DNA from: Macrostomum hystrix
Taxonomy: Eukaryota; Platyhelminthes; Macrostomidae
DNA: 64,000 nt
Reading direction: 5' to 3'
NCBI GenBank assembly: GCA_950097015.1
Contig: CATNEN010000007.1
Location: 434,001-498,000 of the forward strand
Both the position numbers and the translations under genes were made by a program. Below are positions 1-12,566 of this stretch, one piece after another. The number at the start of each line of letters is the position of its first letter. The first letter of the stretch is position 1. Below the pieces are notes generated by a model that saw only the letters and a program-made list of their open reading frames with translations, did not search any database and had not been told where the DNA came from.

Positions 1-2684
1 TGTCGGTACCGACAACGGCGGACTCGTTGGGCCTGATGGCGAAGCTGAACGAAATACGATGGTCGTCGCTGGTGGCATTTGGTTTGTAGAAGACTATAAA
101 TAAACGTGGGTGAGAACTAAATAAAGTAATACTGCACAAGTGCCAAAGTACGTAAGCACTTAATTAGCCATGCACATAAAGACCCTAGTAACTCGCCTTT
201 GTTAGTAAATAAGGTTGACGTGAAGGACAGCGTGGACCTGTAAAAGTTGGAGGTCGATGCCTTCTGCTTGGACAGGGAAAACTGGTAGGGCCAGCTGCTG
301 CGCGGAATGCAGCTGTATCCCTCGCCGCTGCTCAGGGTCGAGTAGATGCCGCAAACTGACAGTATTTCGGTGTCGTTCAACGGTCCAAAGATGTCCAGAG
401 TGAAGTTGGTGTACAGATAAGGCACAGTGAAGTCCAAGTTGAAGCTGCTGACGATGCCAGGGTAGATGTCCGAGCCGCCGGAAATGTTGATGGACGGTGT
501 AGCTTTCGCAGTGGTAAAATCCGACCTATCCGTGTTGGCCTGTTTCAGGAGTTTTAGTAATTTTTTGTTAGAGTTCATTAGTTCTAGTTCAGAGTTCTTT
601 ACACAATCAAGCCCCAGGTCATCGTCTTGTGCGTCTAACAACCTCATTCATTCATCGAAGCGGCCTCACCAAGAATGACGTCTGGCCAATCCAGATGACG
701 CTCTCGTTGTTGTACTCCGCTCCGGCTGACACCCAGTATTCAGAGTTGTTGGCAACAAAGTTGTTGTACAGGAAGATGGCTTCATAGGACACGCTGATCG
801 TAAAGTCCCCGTCATTATAAGAGCCAGAGGAGGGCAGGCTGACTGTGCCGAAAGGCAGGGCAACGCGCACGTAGGGCCAGGTGCTGGTGTTGCTTTTGCC
901 TTCGTAAACAGCGTTCGCCATGACGGTGCTGCGGTTCAGGTTCAGCTTGCTTCCAACACTCACAATCTGGACGTCGCAGATCATGATGACAGCTACTGTC
1001 TCATTGTCTGGCGAGAAGATCTCCATGTTCATGGTCGTGTCGCCCTGGTTTTATTGGAATTTTCGTGTCAATCTTCTTATCATACAACAGACTATATAAT
1101 TGCTATAGAATAGGTCAAGGTATCTTTACTTACGACCGGGAATTGGATGTCCACGCGGAAGGTCAGTTTCTCGCCCATCTTCAGGTGAGTCACGCTGCTT
1201 TTCGGGTAAGTTTGCGAGTAGTTAAAAGTCACATTGCTTGGCGGTGTTGCAGCAGCCTGAGAATTGAGTCACCGGGAAAAACTGTGAATTGAACCTGCCA
1301 CTGGTCACAGGTGGATCAATTTTATCAGTAAAAGCTTGCCCACTGCTCACCCTGCGCTGTCGAGACTTCACTTCCTCTACGCTCACGGACACCTCCGTCA
1401 CGGTTGAGCCTGAAGCGGCAAACTGACCCGGGTTCGAAGCCCGCACGCGAACTCGATACTCGCCAATGGCCAGGCCTGTCGACTTCGCCACAGTCACAAC
1501 GCCGCTGCTGGGATCCACGGAGAACAGTCCCTGCGCGCTGTCGGCTGGCTCCAGACCATAGACTATTGTGGAGTGCTCGCTGGCTGGGCTCATGACAATG
1601 TCCGGATCGTGAGCGTGGACGGTGACGACGTAGGCACCAAGGGCGGCTCCCTCGGGCAGGCTGGCCGAGTATCGGTCTGAGTCGAACTTGGGTAGAGAGT
1701 TGTCTGCGGGGGCGAGCGGGATCGTATGTGCAATGCATTTAATGACCGGAGGGCTGTGGGCACTGGCAAATACAGTTGGTGACAGTATAGATCTGCAGCC
1801 AGCAAGAGGCACTGCTGCTCATTCCGCTGACTCTTGAGCATACACGCACAGGTGTGCCCTGACTTTCTCATCATCAGGTAGTGTACATTTTCTCTGTGCC
1901 TTGGGCCCTTTCTTTGGGCCCTCTAGTATGTGAATTGCGCAGGCTCAAAAGCCTTCTCTCCGCGGCAGTGCATCGGAGAATTATCGCGGCCTCTTCGCGG
2001 AATCGAGCTCAGGGATATTGGCGCGAGACGAAACGCGTTAGACCACTCTGCCACTCGGTGAGTGGATTAGTAAAAAAACAAGTGGTTACAGTTCTTTGGC
2101 TACTGCGAGTGCAGCTATACCACCATTTCAGAACGAAATATACGAAAATATTATGATATTCAAACTTTTCTTGAATAAAACTTTTCGCAAGCAAATTTTC
2201 ATCGAAAGTTTGGAACTCACCGAGCTGATCGCAGCGCGATCCCTTGAAGCCAGGCTTGCACTCGCATTTCGTAGGCGTTTCACATTTACCGTTGATGCAG
2301 GAGCTAAAAATAAGAAAGACCTCAAATACGCAAGAGTCTGTGACGAGTGCTGAGTTAACACTTTAGCTCATTCTCTTATTCAGCTCTCTGAAAGCTAAGC
2401 TCGTAATAACTCTCATCTATCGCTACTAGATTTTGACAGGATAATTGTTCTACATTTTGTCACCAGTTCTCGAAAAACGAATGTGGGCATATGAAATACC
2501 CCCGTACCCCTACTGTCCATATGTCCTTCCTCACTATCATTATAAAACTCTAATTTTCTATATGAGCTCATTGACTTTAACAATGATCGGGAGAAACTTA
2601 CGCCTCATTGCAGGGCTGCAGGGTGAAGGCGAACGACAAGGTTTTGAGGCACAGCAGTGCCACCAGCAGAAGTTGTGTATGCAT
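1..2684 (-). CDS. Secreted/surface EGF-cadherin protein, 5' part (runs off window)
   Basis: Seven exons can be chained on the minus strand with agreeing phases: 2684-2602, 2303-2221, 1703-1351, 1256-1134, 1044-670, 539-238 and 68-1 (continues beyond the window). Exon 1 starts at an ATG followed by a hydrophobic signal peptide (MHTQLLLVALLCLKTLSFAF). Exon 2 encodes an EGF-like module with the spacing CINGKCETPTKCECKPGFKG. Exon 3 encodes one cadherin repeat (start FDSDRYSASLPEGA, then DPSSGVVTV and a final VSVSVEEV). Exons 4-6 encode N-glycosylation-rich beta-type sequence in which one unit seems to occur twice: LTFRVDIQFPV..MNMEIFSPDNETV resembles FNLDFTVPYL..FTLDIFGPLNDTE. I do not recognise this unit. 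The donor at 238/237 (CAG|gtccac) is weak but is the phase-consistent choice. Role inferred: extracellular adhesion or matrix protein. Exons 1-5 are well supported; the gene's identity is unknown. Confidence 0.75.
1800..2062 (-). mobile_element. tRNA-derived SINE, family A copy 1
   Basis: Minus-strand copy in intron 2 of the EGF-cadherin gene. The tRNA-like head is near 2060 (complement of cgcgttagaccactctgcca). The body is shared with copies at 17553, 18308, 32590, 36470, 49793, 56735 and 63893: the GAGCTCGATTCC B-box-like segment, the tract around cactgtgcctt, and the end carrying gcagaattgcctcctc-like sequence. It is diverged and has an altered middle part, so it is probably an older copy. 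Confidence 0.7.
2470..2517 (+). repeat. Solo end fragment of TTAA MITE family
   Basis: A short stretch (acgaatgtgggcatatgaaa, then tacccc and ctactgt) resembles the right end of the MITE at 45640-45681. It lies in intron 1 of the EGF-cadherin gene and lacks a clean TTAA target site. Confidence 0.4.
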
Positions 2685-2790
2685 CAGTCCAAATACCACT
2701 TTGACGTTCTATTCTCGAAGGATTTCAGCTTCGCTGATCTGGTGGCTGGGACTGGCGGGTAGGGGATTAAAACCGAGGATCGATCGAGAG

Positions 2791-2797
2791 TTTTATA
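2791..2797 (-). promoter_or_regulatory. TATA-box candidate for the EGF-cadherin gene
   Basis: On the minus strand TATAAAA lies about 110 bases upstream of the signal-peptide ATG at 2684. That would place transcription start near 2765 with a leader of roughly 80 bases. The motif and spacing are seen; function is inferred. Confidence 0.4.
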
Positions 2798-3555
2798 GCG
2801 GGCTCTTGGAGGGGAGGGGACAGGTGAGGCAGGCCTCGCCGCATTGTTGGCTCCCGAGCTCTAGCGGACAGTGATACACTCACCGGCTGGGATTGGAGCC
2901 TGGGGACAGAATTGGGAAGAGGGGGAGGGGGAGTGGGAGAGGGGTCTGGGAATCTTGGCTGACATGGGGAATTGTTTGCCGGGAAGTGGAGAGGCCGGGA
3001 AGTTCAGGTGGGGCGGGCCGCTAGCCAACTTATTTTTATCTCAACCAGCCCCAGCGCCAGCTGAATGAGCGGGCAGAGAGGAAAACAACAGTGCCCGGTT
3101 GTCAAGGCGACGGAAACTACACAAGAAGCAGCAATTGCAGGAGGGAAGAGTTGGGACAGAAGAGCTGGCAGTTCGGAGCTATCTGCCAGCCCCACTCGAG
3201 GATTATATTCTTCTTTTATCCGGGCCCGGGAACAATGGGTCCCGCTGGCGCTGGCACCGTGGGAGCCTTTCAAGGCGCTAGCCAGTGTTACCGGGAGGCG
3301 AAATTCAAGTAATAGAGGCCTCAGACAAGACAACGCAATAGGAGTTTTCCCCATCCTTTTTCACACTCCACCAAATGGCGAATTTCGTTTCAGAAATACC
3401 TTTGTGTGCTTTTTGCCAACTGGTAACTGCTTACCTTCGGGTAATTTCTGCCATCTTTTTTAACGGCCCGCTTAATAAAGGCCTGTCTGTGTATCACCCT
3501 ACCCGTCTGTATTGTCCTTTCCTGTCCCTTATTAATGATTCCCTTCTGCGGTTTC

Positions 3556-4925
3556 CCCTTCCACTAACTCAATAATCCCGTTCACTAACTCAATAATCCC
3601 TTTCACTAGCTCAATAATCCATTTCCCTAGCTCAATAATCCATTTCACTAGCTCAATAATCCCTTCCACTAGCTCAATAATCCCTTTCACTAGCTCAATA
3701 ATCCCTTTCACTAGCTCAATAATCCCTTTCACTAGCTCAATAATCCCTTTCACTAGCTCAATAATCCCTTTCACTAGCTCAATAGTCCATTCTATTAGCT
3801 CAATAATCCCTTTCACTAGCCCAATAATCCCTTCCACTAGCTCAATAATCCCTTTCACTAGCTCAATAATCCCTTTCACTAGCTCAATAATCCCTTTCAC
3901 TAGCTCAATAGTCCATTCTATTAGCTCAATAATCCCTTTCACTAGCCCAATAATCCCTTTCACTAGCTCAATAATCCCTTTCACTAGCTCAATAATCCCT
4001 TTCACTAGCTCAATAATCCCTTTCACTAGCTCAATAATCCATTTCCCTAGCTCAATAATCCATTTCACTAGCTCAATAATCCCTTCCACTAGCTCAATAA
4101 TCCCTTTCACTAGCTCAATAATCCCTTTCACTAGCTCAATAATCCCTTTCACTAGCTCAATAGTCCATTCTATTAGCTCAATAATCCCTTTCACTAGCCC
4201 AATAATCCCTTCCACTAGCTCAATAATCCCTTTCACTAGCTCAATAATCCCTTTCACTAGCTCAATAATCCCTTTCACTAGCTCAATAGTCCCTTTCACT
4301 AGCTCAATAATCCCTTTCACTAGCTCAATAGTCCATTCTATTAGCTCAATAATCCCTTTCACTAGCTCAATAATCCCTTTCACTAGCTCAATAATCCCTT
4401 TCACTAGCTCAATAATCCCTTTCACTAGCTCAATAATCCCTTTCACTAGCTCAATAGTCCATTCTATTAGCTCAATAATCCCTTTCACTAGCCCAATAAT
4501 CCCTTCCACTAGCTCAATAATCCCTTTCACTAGCTCAATAATCCCTTTCACTAGCTCAATAATCCCTTTCACTAGCTCAATAGTCCATTCTATTAGCTCA
4601 ATAATCCCTTTCACTAGCCCAATAATCCCTTTCACTAGCTCAATAATCCCTTTCACTAGCTCAATAATCCCTTTCACTAGCTCAATAGTCCATTCTATTA
4701 GCTCAATAATCCCTTTCACTAGCTCAATAATCCCTTCCACTAGCTCAATAATCCCTTTCACTAGCTCAATAATCCCTTCCACTAGCTCAATAATCCCTTT
4801 CACTAGCTCAATAATCCCTTTCACTAGCTCAATAATCCCTTTCACTAGCTCAATAGTCCATTCTATTAGCTCAATAATCCCTTTCACTAGCCCAATAATC
4901 CCTTTCACTAGCTCAATAATCCCTT
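3556..4925. repeat. 21-bp minisatellite array
   Basis: About 65 copies of a 21-bp unit, consensus ttcactagctcaataatccc plus t, with variants (ctcaatagtccattctatta, cccaataatccc, ccatttccctag) that recur in ordered blocks. Because 21 is divisible by three, the minus strand is open for about 458 codons as a seven-residue repeat (GIIELVK). No start context, splice structure or other complexity suggests that this is a protein. Degenerate sequence continues to about 5010. Confidence 0.95.
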
Positions 4926-5395
4926 TCTCATGCTAAAAAATACTCTACACTAGTTTCACTAGGTAAAAAAATCCTTTCACAAATTCAATAATCCCTATCA
5001 TTTTTCCAAGAATCCCCATCACACTCCCTCACAATGACACCAGCAGCCCATGAGTCAGTCAAAACTCGTGACGAACTTGCACACAGCACGAACTCGACCG
5101 CGTACCACACGCCACGCAGTGGTATAAAATTCGCATTCACAAATATTCAATGCTCACGGACTGCAGATTCGCCGGTTGTTAAAAAGCTCGATCATGGATC
5201 TGAAAATGAGACAATGAAAGGGCCGGATCCCGGTTGGGAAATTCTTTGCAGACTGCAGGTGGATGTGGAGTGCAGGTGAGCCTGCTGTTGCCATAGCAAC
5301 GCCTCTGCTGCTCCGGAGGCAGCGAGCCCGAAACACGACACAATAGGGGGCCAAAACAATGTAAAATCCAGCGTGTCTTCCCTAAATAGCCTGCA

Positions 5396-5433
5396 ACAGC
5401 AGCAGCTGCAACAGCAGCAGCAGCAGCAGCAGC
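5396..5433 (+). repeat. CAG trinucleotide repeat
   Basis: A nearly pure run of CAG units interrupted by ctgcaa. It lies in unique sequence with no convincing coding exon around it (5010-5935). Confidence 0.85.
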
Positions 5434-5934
5434 TAGTATGATCGCGCAAATAAAATACGAAAAAAACTGTGGATAGAATAACAATCGTGACTTCCTCCCC
5501 CCTAGCTGCATTTCCTGGCAGAAGGAATTAAACTTCTTTTAATTTCTATCGTTTTTAGGCCCACAAAAGCAAGCTGTCAGTCAGCGAGCGATTTAGATGC
5601 AGACGGGAGGCTGAATTTCATCGAGGCGTTTCATGTTGTCAAGATCTATTCTGTGACAGACATTGATGATGCACTCGGGCTCGGGCGTGCTGCTAGCATG
5701 CATCACGAGAAAGCATCGATTTCTCATTGCGGAGAGCTAAAACAAAAGTGAGCCAGTTTAATTTGTGAAGATTTAAGGAAGCACTTTTAAATGGTGACTG
5801 GAGAGCAACGATGCTCCCCAAATATTTATTTTTTGCTATTCTTTATAATTCTGGGTAGTTATTTACTATCCTAACACTATTAAAGACCTGAAGTCATTCT
5901 CTAGCCTGAAGTTTACAAACCGGAAGTAAAATAT

Positions 5935-8900
5935 CTTTCGTCAAGTGATTCTCTAGCTTGAATTTGACAATGCTGAAGTGATTCTCTAGCTTGAATTCAA
6001 CAATGCTGAAGTGATTCTCTAGCTTATATTTAACAATGCTGAAGTGATTCTCTAACTTGAATTCAACAATGCTGAAGTGATTCTCTAACTTGAATTTAAC
6101 AGTGCTGAAGTGATTCTCTAGCTTATATTTAACAATGCTGAAGTGATTCTCTAACTTGAATTTAACAATGCTGAAGTGATTCTCTAGCTTGAATTTAACA
6201 ATGCTGAAGTGATTCTCTAGCTTGAATTTAACAATGCTGAAGTGATTCTCTAGCTTATATTTAACAATGCTGAAGTGATTCTCTAGCTTGAATTTAACAA
6301 TGCTGAAGTGATTCTCTAGCTTATATTTAACAATGCTGAAGTGATTCTCTAGCTTGAATTTGACAATGCTGAAGTGATTCTCTAGCTTATATTTAACAAT
6401 GCTGAAGTGATTCTCTAGCTTGAATTTAACAATGCTGAAGTGATTCTCTAGCTTGAATTTGACAATGCTGAAGTGATTCTCTAACTTGAATTTAACAATG
6501 CTGAAGTGATTCTCTAACTTGAATTTGACAATGCTGAAGTGATTCTCTAGCTTGAATTTAACAATGCTGAAGTGATTCTCTAACTTGAATTTAACAATGC
6601 TGAAGTGATTCTCTAGCTTGAATTTGACAATGCTGAAGTGATTCTCTAGCTTGAATTTGACAATGCTGAAGTGATTCTCTAACTTGAATTCAACAATGCT
6701 GAAGTGATTCTCTAGCTTATATTTAACAATGCTGAAGTGATTCTCTAACTTGAATTCAACAATGCTGAAGTGATTCTCTAACTTGAATTTAACAGTGCTG
6801 AAGTGATTCTCTAGCTTATATTTAACAATGCTGAAGTGATTCTCTAACTTGAATTTAACAATGCTGAAGTGATTCTCTAGCTTGAATTTAACAATGCTGA
6901 AGTGATTCTCTAGCTTGAATTTAACAATGCTGAAGTGATTCTCTAGCTTATATTTAACAATGCTGAAGTGATTCTCTAGCTTATATTTAACAATGCTGAA
7001 GTGATTCTCTAGCTTATATTTAACAATGCTGAAGTGATTCTCTAGCTTGAATTTGACAATGCTGAAGTGATTCTCTAGCTTATATTTAACAATGCTGAAG
7101 TGATTCTCTAGCTTGAATTTAACAATGCTGAAGTGATTCTCTAGCTTGAATTTGACAATGCTGAAGTGATTCTCTAACTTGAATTTGACAATGCTGAAGT
7201 GATTCTCTAGCTTGAATTTAACAATGCTGAAGTGATTCTCTAGCTTGAATTTAACAATGCTGAAGTGATTCTCTAGCTTGAATTTGACAATGCTGAAGTG
7301 ATTCTCTAGCTTGAATTTGACAATGCTGAAGTGATTCTCTAACTTGAATTCAACAATGCTGAAGTGATTCTCTAGCTTGAATTTGACAATGCTGAAGTGA
7401 TTCTCTAGCTTATATTTGACAATGCTGAAGTGATTCTCTAGCTTGAATTCAACAATGCTGAAGTGATTCTCAAACTTGAATTTGACAATGCTGAAGTGAT
7501 TCTCTAACTTGAATTTAACAATGCTGAAGTGATTCTCTAGCTTGAATTGAACAATGCTGAATTGATTCTCTAGCTTATATTTAACAATGCTGAAGTGATT
7601 CTCTAGCTTGAATTTGACAATGCTGAAGTGATTCTCTAGCTTGAATTTGACAATGCTGAAGTGATTCTCTAACTTGAATTCAACAATGCTGAAGTGATTC
7701 TCTAGCTTGAATTTAACAATGCTGAAGTGATTCTCTAGCTTGAATTTGACAATGCTGAAGTGATTCTCTAGCTTGAATTTGACAATGCTGAAGTGATTCT
7801 CTAACTTGAATTTAACAATGCTGAAGTGATTCTCTAGCTTGAATTTAACAATGCTGAAGTGATTCTCTAACTTGAATTTGACAATGCTGAAGTGATTCTC
7901 TAGCTTGAATTTGACAATGCTGAAGTGATTCTCTAACTTGAATTTAACAATGCTGAAGTGATTCTCTACCTTGAATTTAACAATGCTGAAGTGATTCTCT
8001 AGCTTATATTTAACAATGCTGAAGTGATTCTCTAGCTTGAATTTGACAATGCTGAAGTGATTCTCTAGCTTGAATTTGACAATGCTGAAGTGATTCTCTA
8101 GCTTGAATTTGACAATGCTGAAGTGATTCTCTAGCTTGAATTTGACAATGCTGAAGTGATTCTCTAGCTTGAATTTAACAATGCTGAAGTGATTCTCTAG
8201 CTTGAATTTGACAATGCTGAAGTGATTCTCTAACTTGAATTCAACAATGCTGAAGTGATTCTCTAGCTTGAATTCAACAATGCTGAAGTGATTCTCTAAC
8301 TTGAATTTAACAATGCTGAAGTGATTCTCTAGCTTGAATTTAACAATGCTGAAGTGATTCTCTAACTTGAATTTAACAATGCTGAAGTGATTCTCTAACT
8401 TGAATTCAACAATGCTGAAGTGATTCTCTAGCTTGAATTTGACAATGCTGAAGTGATTCTCTAGCTTGAATTTGACAATGCTGAAGTGATTCTCTAGCTT
8501 GAATTTGACAATGCTGAAGTGATTCTCTAACTTGAATTCAACAATGCTGAAGTGATTCTCTAGCTTGAATTTGACAATGCTGAAGTGATTCTCTAACTTG
8601 AATTTAACAATGCTGAAGTGATTCTCTAACTTGAATTTGACAATGCTGAAGTGATTCTCTAACTTGAATTTAACAATGCTGAAGTGATTCTCTAGCTTGA
8701 ATTTAACAATGCTGAAGTGATTCTCTAGCTTGAATTTGACAATGCTGAAGTGATTCTCTAACTTGAATTTAACAATGCTGAAGTGATTCTCTAGCTTGAA
8801 TTTAACAATGCTGAAGTGATTCTCTAGCTTATATTTAACAATGCTGAAGTGATTCTCTAGCTTATATTTAACAATGCTGAAGTGATTCTCTAGCTTGAAT

Positions 8901-9346
8901 TTGACAATGCTGAAGTGATTCTCTAGCTTGAATTTAACAATGCTGAAGTGATTCTCTAACTTGAATTTGACAATGCTGAAGTGATTCTCTAGCTTGAATT
9001 TGACAATGCTGAAGTGATTCTCTAGCTTGAATTTGACAATGCTGAAGTGATTCTCTAACTTGAATTTAACAATGCTGAAGTGATTCTCTAACTTGAATTT
9101 AACAATGCTGAAGTGATTCTCTAGCTTGAATTTGACAATGCTGAAGTGATTCTCTAGCTTATATTTAACAATGCTGAAGTGATTCTCTAGCTTATATTTA
9201 ACAATGCTGAAGTGATTCTCTAACTTGAATTTGACAATGCTGAAGTGATTCTCTAGCTTATATTTAACAATGCTGAAGTGATTCTCTAACTTGAATTTGA
9301 CAATGCTGAAGTGATTCTCTAGCTTGAATTTGACAATGCTGAAGTG
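5935..9346. repeat. 33-bp minisatellite array with higher-order structure
   Basis: About 103 copies of a 33-bp unit, gctgaagtgattctctagct followed by tgaatttaacaat. Variants combine agctt/aactt, tgaattt/tatattt/tgaattc and aaca/gaca. The rare monomer ending ttaacagtgctg occurs at about 6101 and 6794, exactly 21 units apart, and the neighbouring variants follow in the same order, so a block was duplicated. Stop codons in most frames exclude coding. Confidence 0.95.
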
Positions 9347-9649
9347 ATGAAGATGATCGTCATGTTACGGTCACTAAGATTAGTGGTCTTGAGCTCAGGC
9401 GGCAGGCAAGCAAAGCTTTGATAAACACAAGAGTTGCCAAAGCCAAGCCACAATAGTCTATGGCAAAGAGACCGCGTTCAAATCCAGCTTCCCGAGAGAG
9501 CTAAAATAATTTATAGCGAGCGCAACTTGGTCAAAATGTCTGCGTCCTGGAAAAGAAAATGATGAATCAGCAATCTGGCATTGCGTCCAAGCAGCAACAC
9601 GGTATCGACACCTCGCTCTCGAGGGCATGAGGCCCGACTGCCAGGCCGC

Positions 9650-10234
9650 ATGGAGCAATATCAGCAGCTGCAGGCGCTGCGAATAATCAGACGCAGAATT
9701 CTGGACCTTGACTTGACTGTCGCGCGTAGCCTCAACGATGTTGTCGAACGACGACAACTCACCGACGACCTCTGCGCTAACGACGTTCACGCTATTGTCA
9801 ACACCTTCGACAATGTGGTGGCGGACTATTTCAGCCCGGACCGTTGGCGGCCGCTGCGGGACGCTCTGGGTTCGTCAGACTGGCCCGAGCATGAGTGGCG
9901 ACTAGCGGTTGAGCGAGTAGACCAGGCCATCGCCAGCATCGCCAATCGGCGCCGGGCTGTTCGCCGCAGCGACTTGCTGTTCGAGAAAATTGTCCTGGAC
10001 GAGCTGGGTCTGCGCTGTCATCTAATTCGGCGAGCCATCGGAGGCGAGGCCGGTGGAGCGCGCGAACTGATCGAAGAGATAGATTACTATCGACAAATTC
10101 AGCTCACCGATCAGCGGCAGCGTCTGTACCCGCAGCAGAATCAACAAGCGCATTCTGCAGCATCAGCAACCACAGCGGCAGTCAGATTCAACGCCAAAGT
10201 CAACGTCAAGGAGTTCAACACGACTCTTCCCTAA
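9650..10234 (+). CDS. Intronless helical protein, possible CARD/death-fold
   Basis: An ORF of 194 aa from the ATG at 9650 (context ccgcATGG), stop at 10234. A splice-acceptor-like tgccag lies just before the ATG, so cis- or trans-splicing of a leader is possible. The protein is mostly charged amphipathic helix with no Cys motif, signal peptide or membrane segment; the C-terminal 40 residues are Gln/Ala-rich. Residues 13-85 (around RILDLDLTVARSLNDVVERR, QLTDD and ..AIVNTF) loosely follow the CARD pattern of a basic first helix, a hydrophobic L..L..V..R..LT segment and a later W/L-rich helix. That match is by eye and weak. Codon use is GC-rich like the true exons in this window, which argues that the ORF is real. 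The longer reading to 9581 lacks a good ATG. Confidence 0.5.
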   Translation: MEQYQQLQALRIIRRRILDLDLTVARSLNDVVERRQLTDDLCANDVHAIVNTFDNVVADYFSPDRWRPLRDALGSSDWPEHEWRLAVERVDQAIASIANRRRAVRRSDLLFEKIVLDELGLRCHLIRRAIGGEAGGARELIEEIDYYRQIQLTDQRQRLYPQQNQQAHSAASATTAAVRFNAKVNVKEFNTTLP

Positions 10235-11637
10235 ACGGTTTGCCAAGAATTCTTCTCCGCCTCAAACCGGACGGTAGAAGTCCGAATTATTTTTTTTGAC
10301 AACTTCGTCAATGATTTTTCTGCCCACGCTCTTTTTAATTAAAACTGCATCGGCTCTTTTTCCATATTTGTTCCTTGTGACGCAACTAAAACTCTGCGTT
10401 GGACGAAAAAGATAATACGGAAGCACAATTTCGCTTTTACCAAATTGACAAACTGACTTGTTAGCTGCGTTATTCACTGCCTAGAGCAACACATTCCAGT
10501 GAAACTTGTCACAGCACAACTGGAGCTTAACACTTGTCTTATAAACTGTCTGCCTCCTCGCCCTAGCTGCCATTCTCCAGCTGTAGCTGACTCTGCAGAC
10601 TGTACTATTGGCCTGATGCTGAAGGCAAGAACGCAGGCACAGTGGGTTAAAAAACAAGTTGTTTGCTCAGCTAAAAAAACTGGGAAGGATGGAGGCAAAG
10701 AATAGCTGTTTCCCAAGCTAATCCCGTGTTTTCCTGCAGAACGCTGCTCAAACTTTGAGCAGTCGCGTGAGCCGGCATAATAGGGTCAGGCGACTCAAGC
10801 GCTCAGGCCTGGAAAAGCACGGAGGAGCCAAAATAATTATAAATGTGAAAGCAGTTTTTTAAAAATTATTATTATGCGTAGCAAACTAAATGTTTTTTTA
10901 TCACGGTAATTTTATTTAATTTGATTTAACGTAGTGACAAAGAAGGTAATTATCTAATCAAAGAAATGTAATAATGTACATATTAGGTCAGGAGCGCGAG
11001 TCTACTCATAGTAAAGCAGAAAAGCTGACGTAACTGTACGAGTACCAGTGAATCCGTTGCAGCTTGCTAATGCGGGATAAACTTAATCATCGGTGGTTTT
11101 AAAATCCTAACAAAAGCTGTTGAACAGGTGATAAAAACACAAAGTTATTTACATTGCGTTAAGCAGGAGTGCCGCAAATATAAATACCAGTTAATGCCAC
11201 TGCAGGTGAGTGTATAAAAAAGAAGCAATATGAAATAACTACCTAAAAACTTGCGTTAACAAATCAATATGCTGCAACTACTAGTAAAATAATTATAAAG
11301 CTGTAAAATACAAAAGAATACTACAATCAGTATTGAAATATAAACAAAGCGGTGAATTTAGCTGGAGTAGGAGGCAATAAGATTTATACAAACAAGTCCT
11401 ACTGGGATTTGAATAGCTGCAGAATTAGCTAGAGTAAATACTGTAAGCCAAGCTTAGTGAACTGACGATGCCTATGTGGCTATGGGATAACTGAATCTCA
11501 AACTCTGCAGGGCTAACTTTATCGCGAGATTCTCAGGATCTTGTTGGCTGGGATAGCAAGAGCTTTACAGACAATAGTGATTTTCGAGATGGATAGAAAT
11601 TACAGCAACCTAGCCCAGTTGGGTCAGGTGTACAGCC
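10235..11637. other. Spacer, no gene seen
   Basis: AT-rich, with no ORF of coding character, no tandem repeat and no recognisable transposon. Confidence 0.5.
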
Positions 11638-11641
11638 TTAA

Positions 11642-12109
11642 CAGTAGAAATACCATGCACGGGGGTATTTCAACAGCCCACATTCTCTTTTTCTGTATCA
11701 CTAAAAACATTTAACCAGAACATTGGCTAAAATTTTCCTCTCTATCCTATGCCACAACTTCCAGAATCACAAAACACCGGCATCGTCCAGATATTCAACG
11801 ATATTCTCGTCAATGTGTCTGGTGGTACAAACAACAAATTCAGGCAAAATTTTTCTGCTCACAAAATTTCATCATGCAACCATGTCAGCTATCATTGTTG
11901 CCGATTTTGGATAATTTAAATTGTAATTATTTTCATTTTTGAACTACGAGCTAAATATGGATTCGCCATAGAGGTTCATGTAAAGCAATTTTAGTTGCCC
12001 TTGTCACCAGGGTCTTCGAGGTTTGGGAGCTGTCGTGAAGCAGGCAGTGGGTATTTGAAATGCCCCGTGGTCCTTCCCCAGGAGGGAAAATAACGTGGTG
12101 TTTCTACTG
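11642..12109. mobile_element. piggyBac-like MITE, copy A
   Basis: 468 bp bounded by TTAA on both sides (11638-11641 and 12110-12113), with inverted ends: left CAGTAGAAATACCA, right (reverse complement) CAGTAGAAACACCA. The interior shares the segment around ttccagaatcacaaaac, cagatattcaacgat and tttctgctcacaaaatttca with copy B (43979-45681) and with 47099-47250. There is no transposase ORF. A TTAA target site is the hallmark of piggyBac-type transposition, so the assignment is inferred from that. Confidence 0.7.
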
Positions 12110-12566
12110 TTAAAAAAGACCGCATACAGCCCATGTTCAGTCCATGGACTGAAACCCAATGAAATCTCTATTCTCAATTCATTAATTGATTCCATTGATC
12201 TTATAATCTTACATTCCATACACTTATGAGCCAACTGATTAAGCATAGAAAAAGCGAATCGAAATTCAAATAATTGGTAATTTTATTACACTTTCAAATA
12301 AAAGAAATAAATAAATATTGCATTAGCAATACACTAGCTAATAAACCGAATGATTTCAAACACACAAGAAAACTTTTCGGTAGAAAAAATGTGCATACTA
12401 AGTGAGTGAATGAGTGCGCAATTTGAGATTGCTGCTCTACATAGCAAATTGCTCCATGTATTATTAAATTTTTTTCTAAAAAAGTACATTTTAGCCTTTC
12501 TCCTTAAAAAGTGTACAGTTTTCGTTCTCTTCATCCCAACGTAAGTTGCCCCATTCCCTATACAAC

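Noticed and set aside
3532-4908. 458-codon minus-strand ORF of GIIELVK repeats
   Set aside because: Purely a 21-bp tandem repeat whose length is a multiple of three; no unique sequence, no splice signals and no family resemblance.
3556-9346. CRISPR array
   Set aside because: Units are contiguous with no unique spacers and this is animal DNA.
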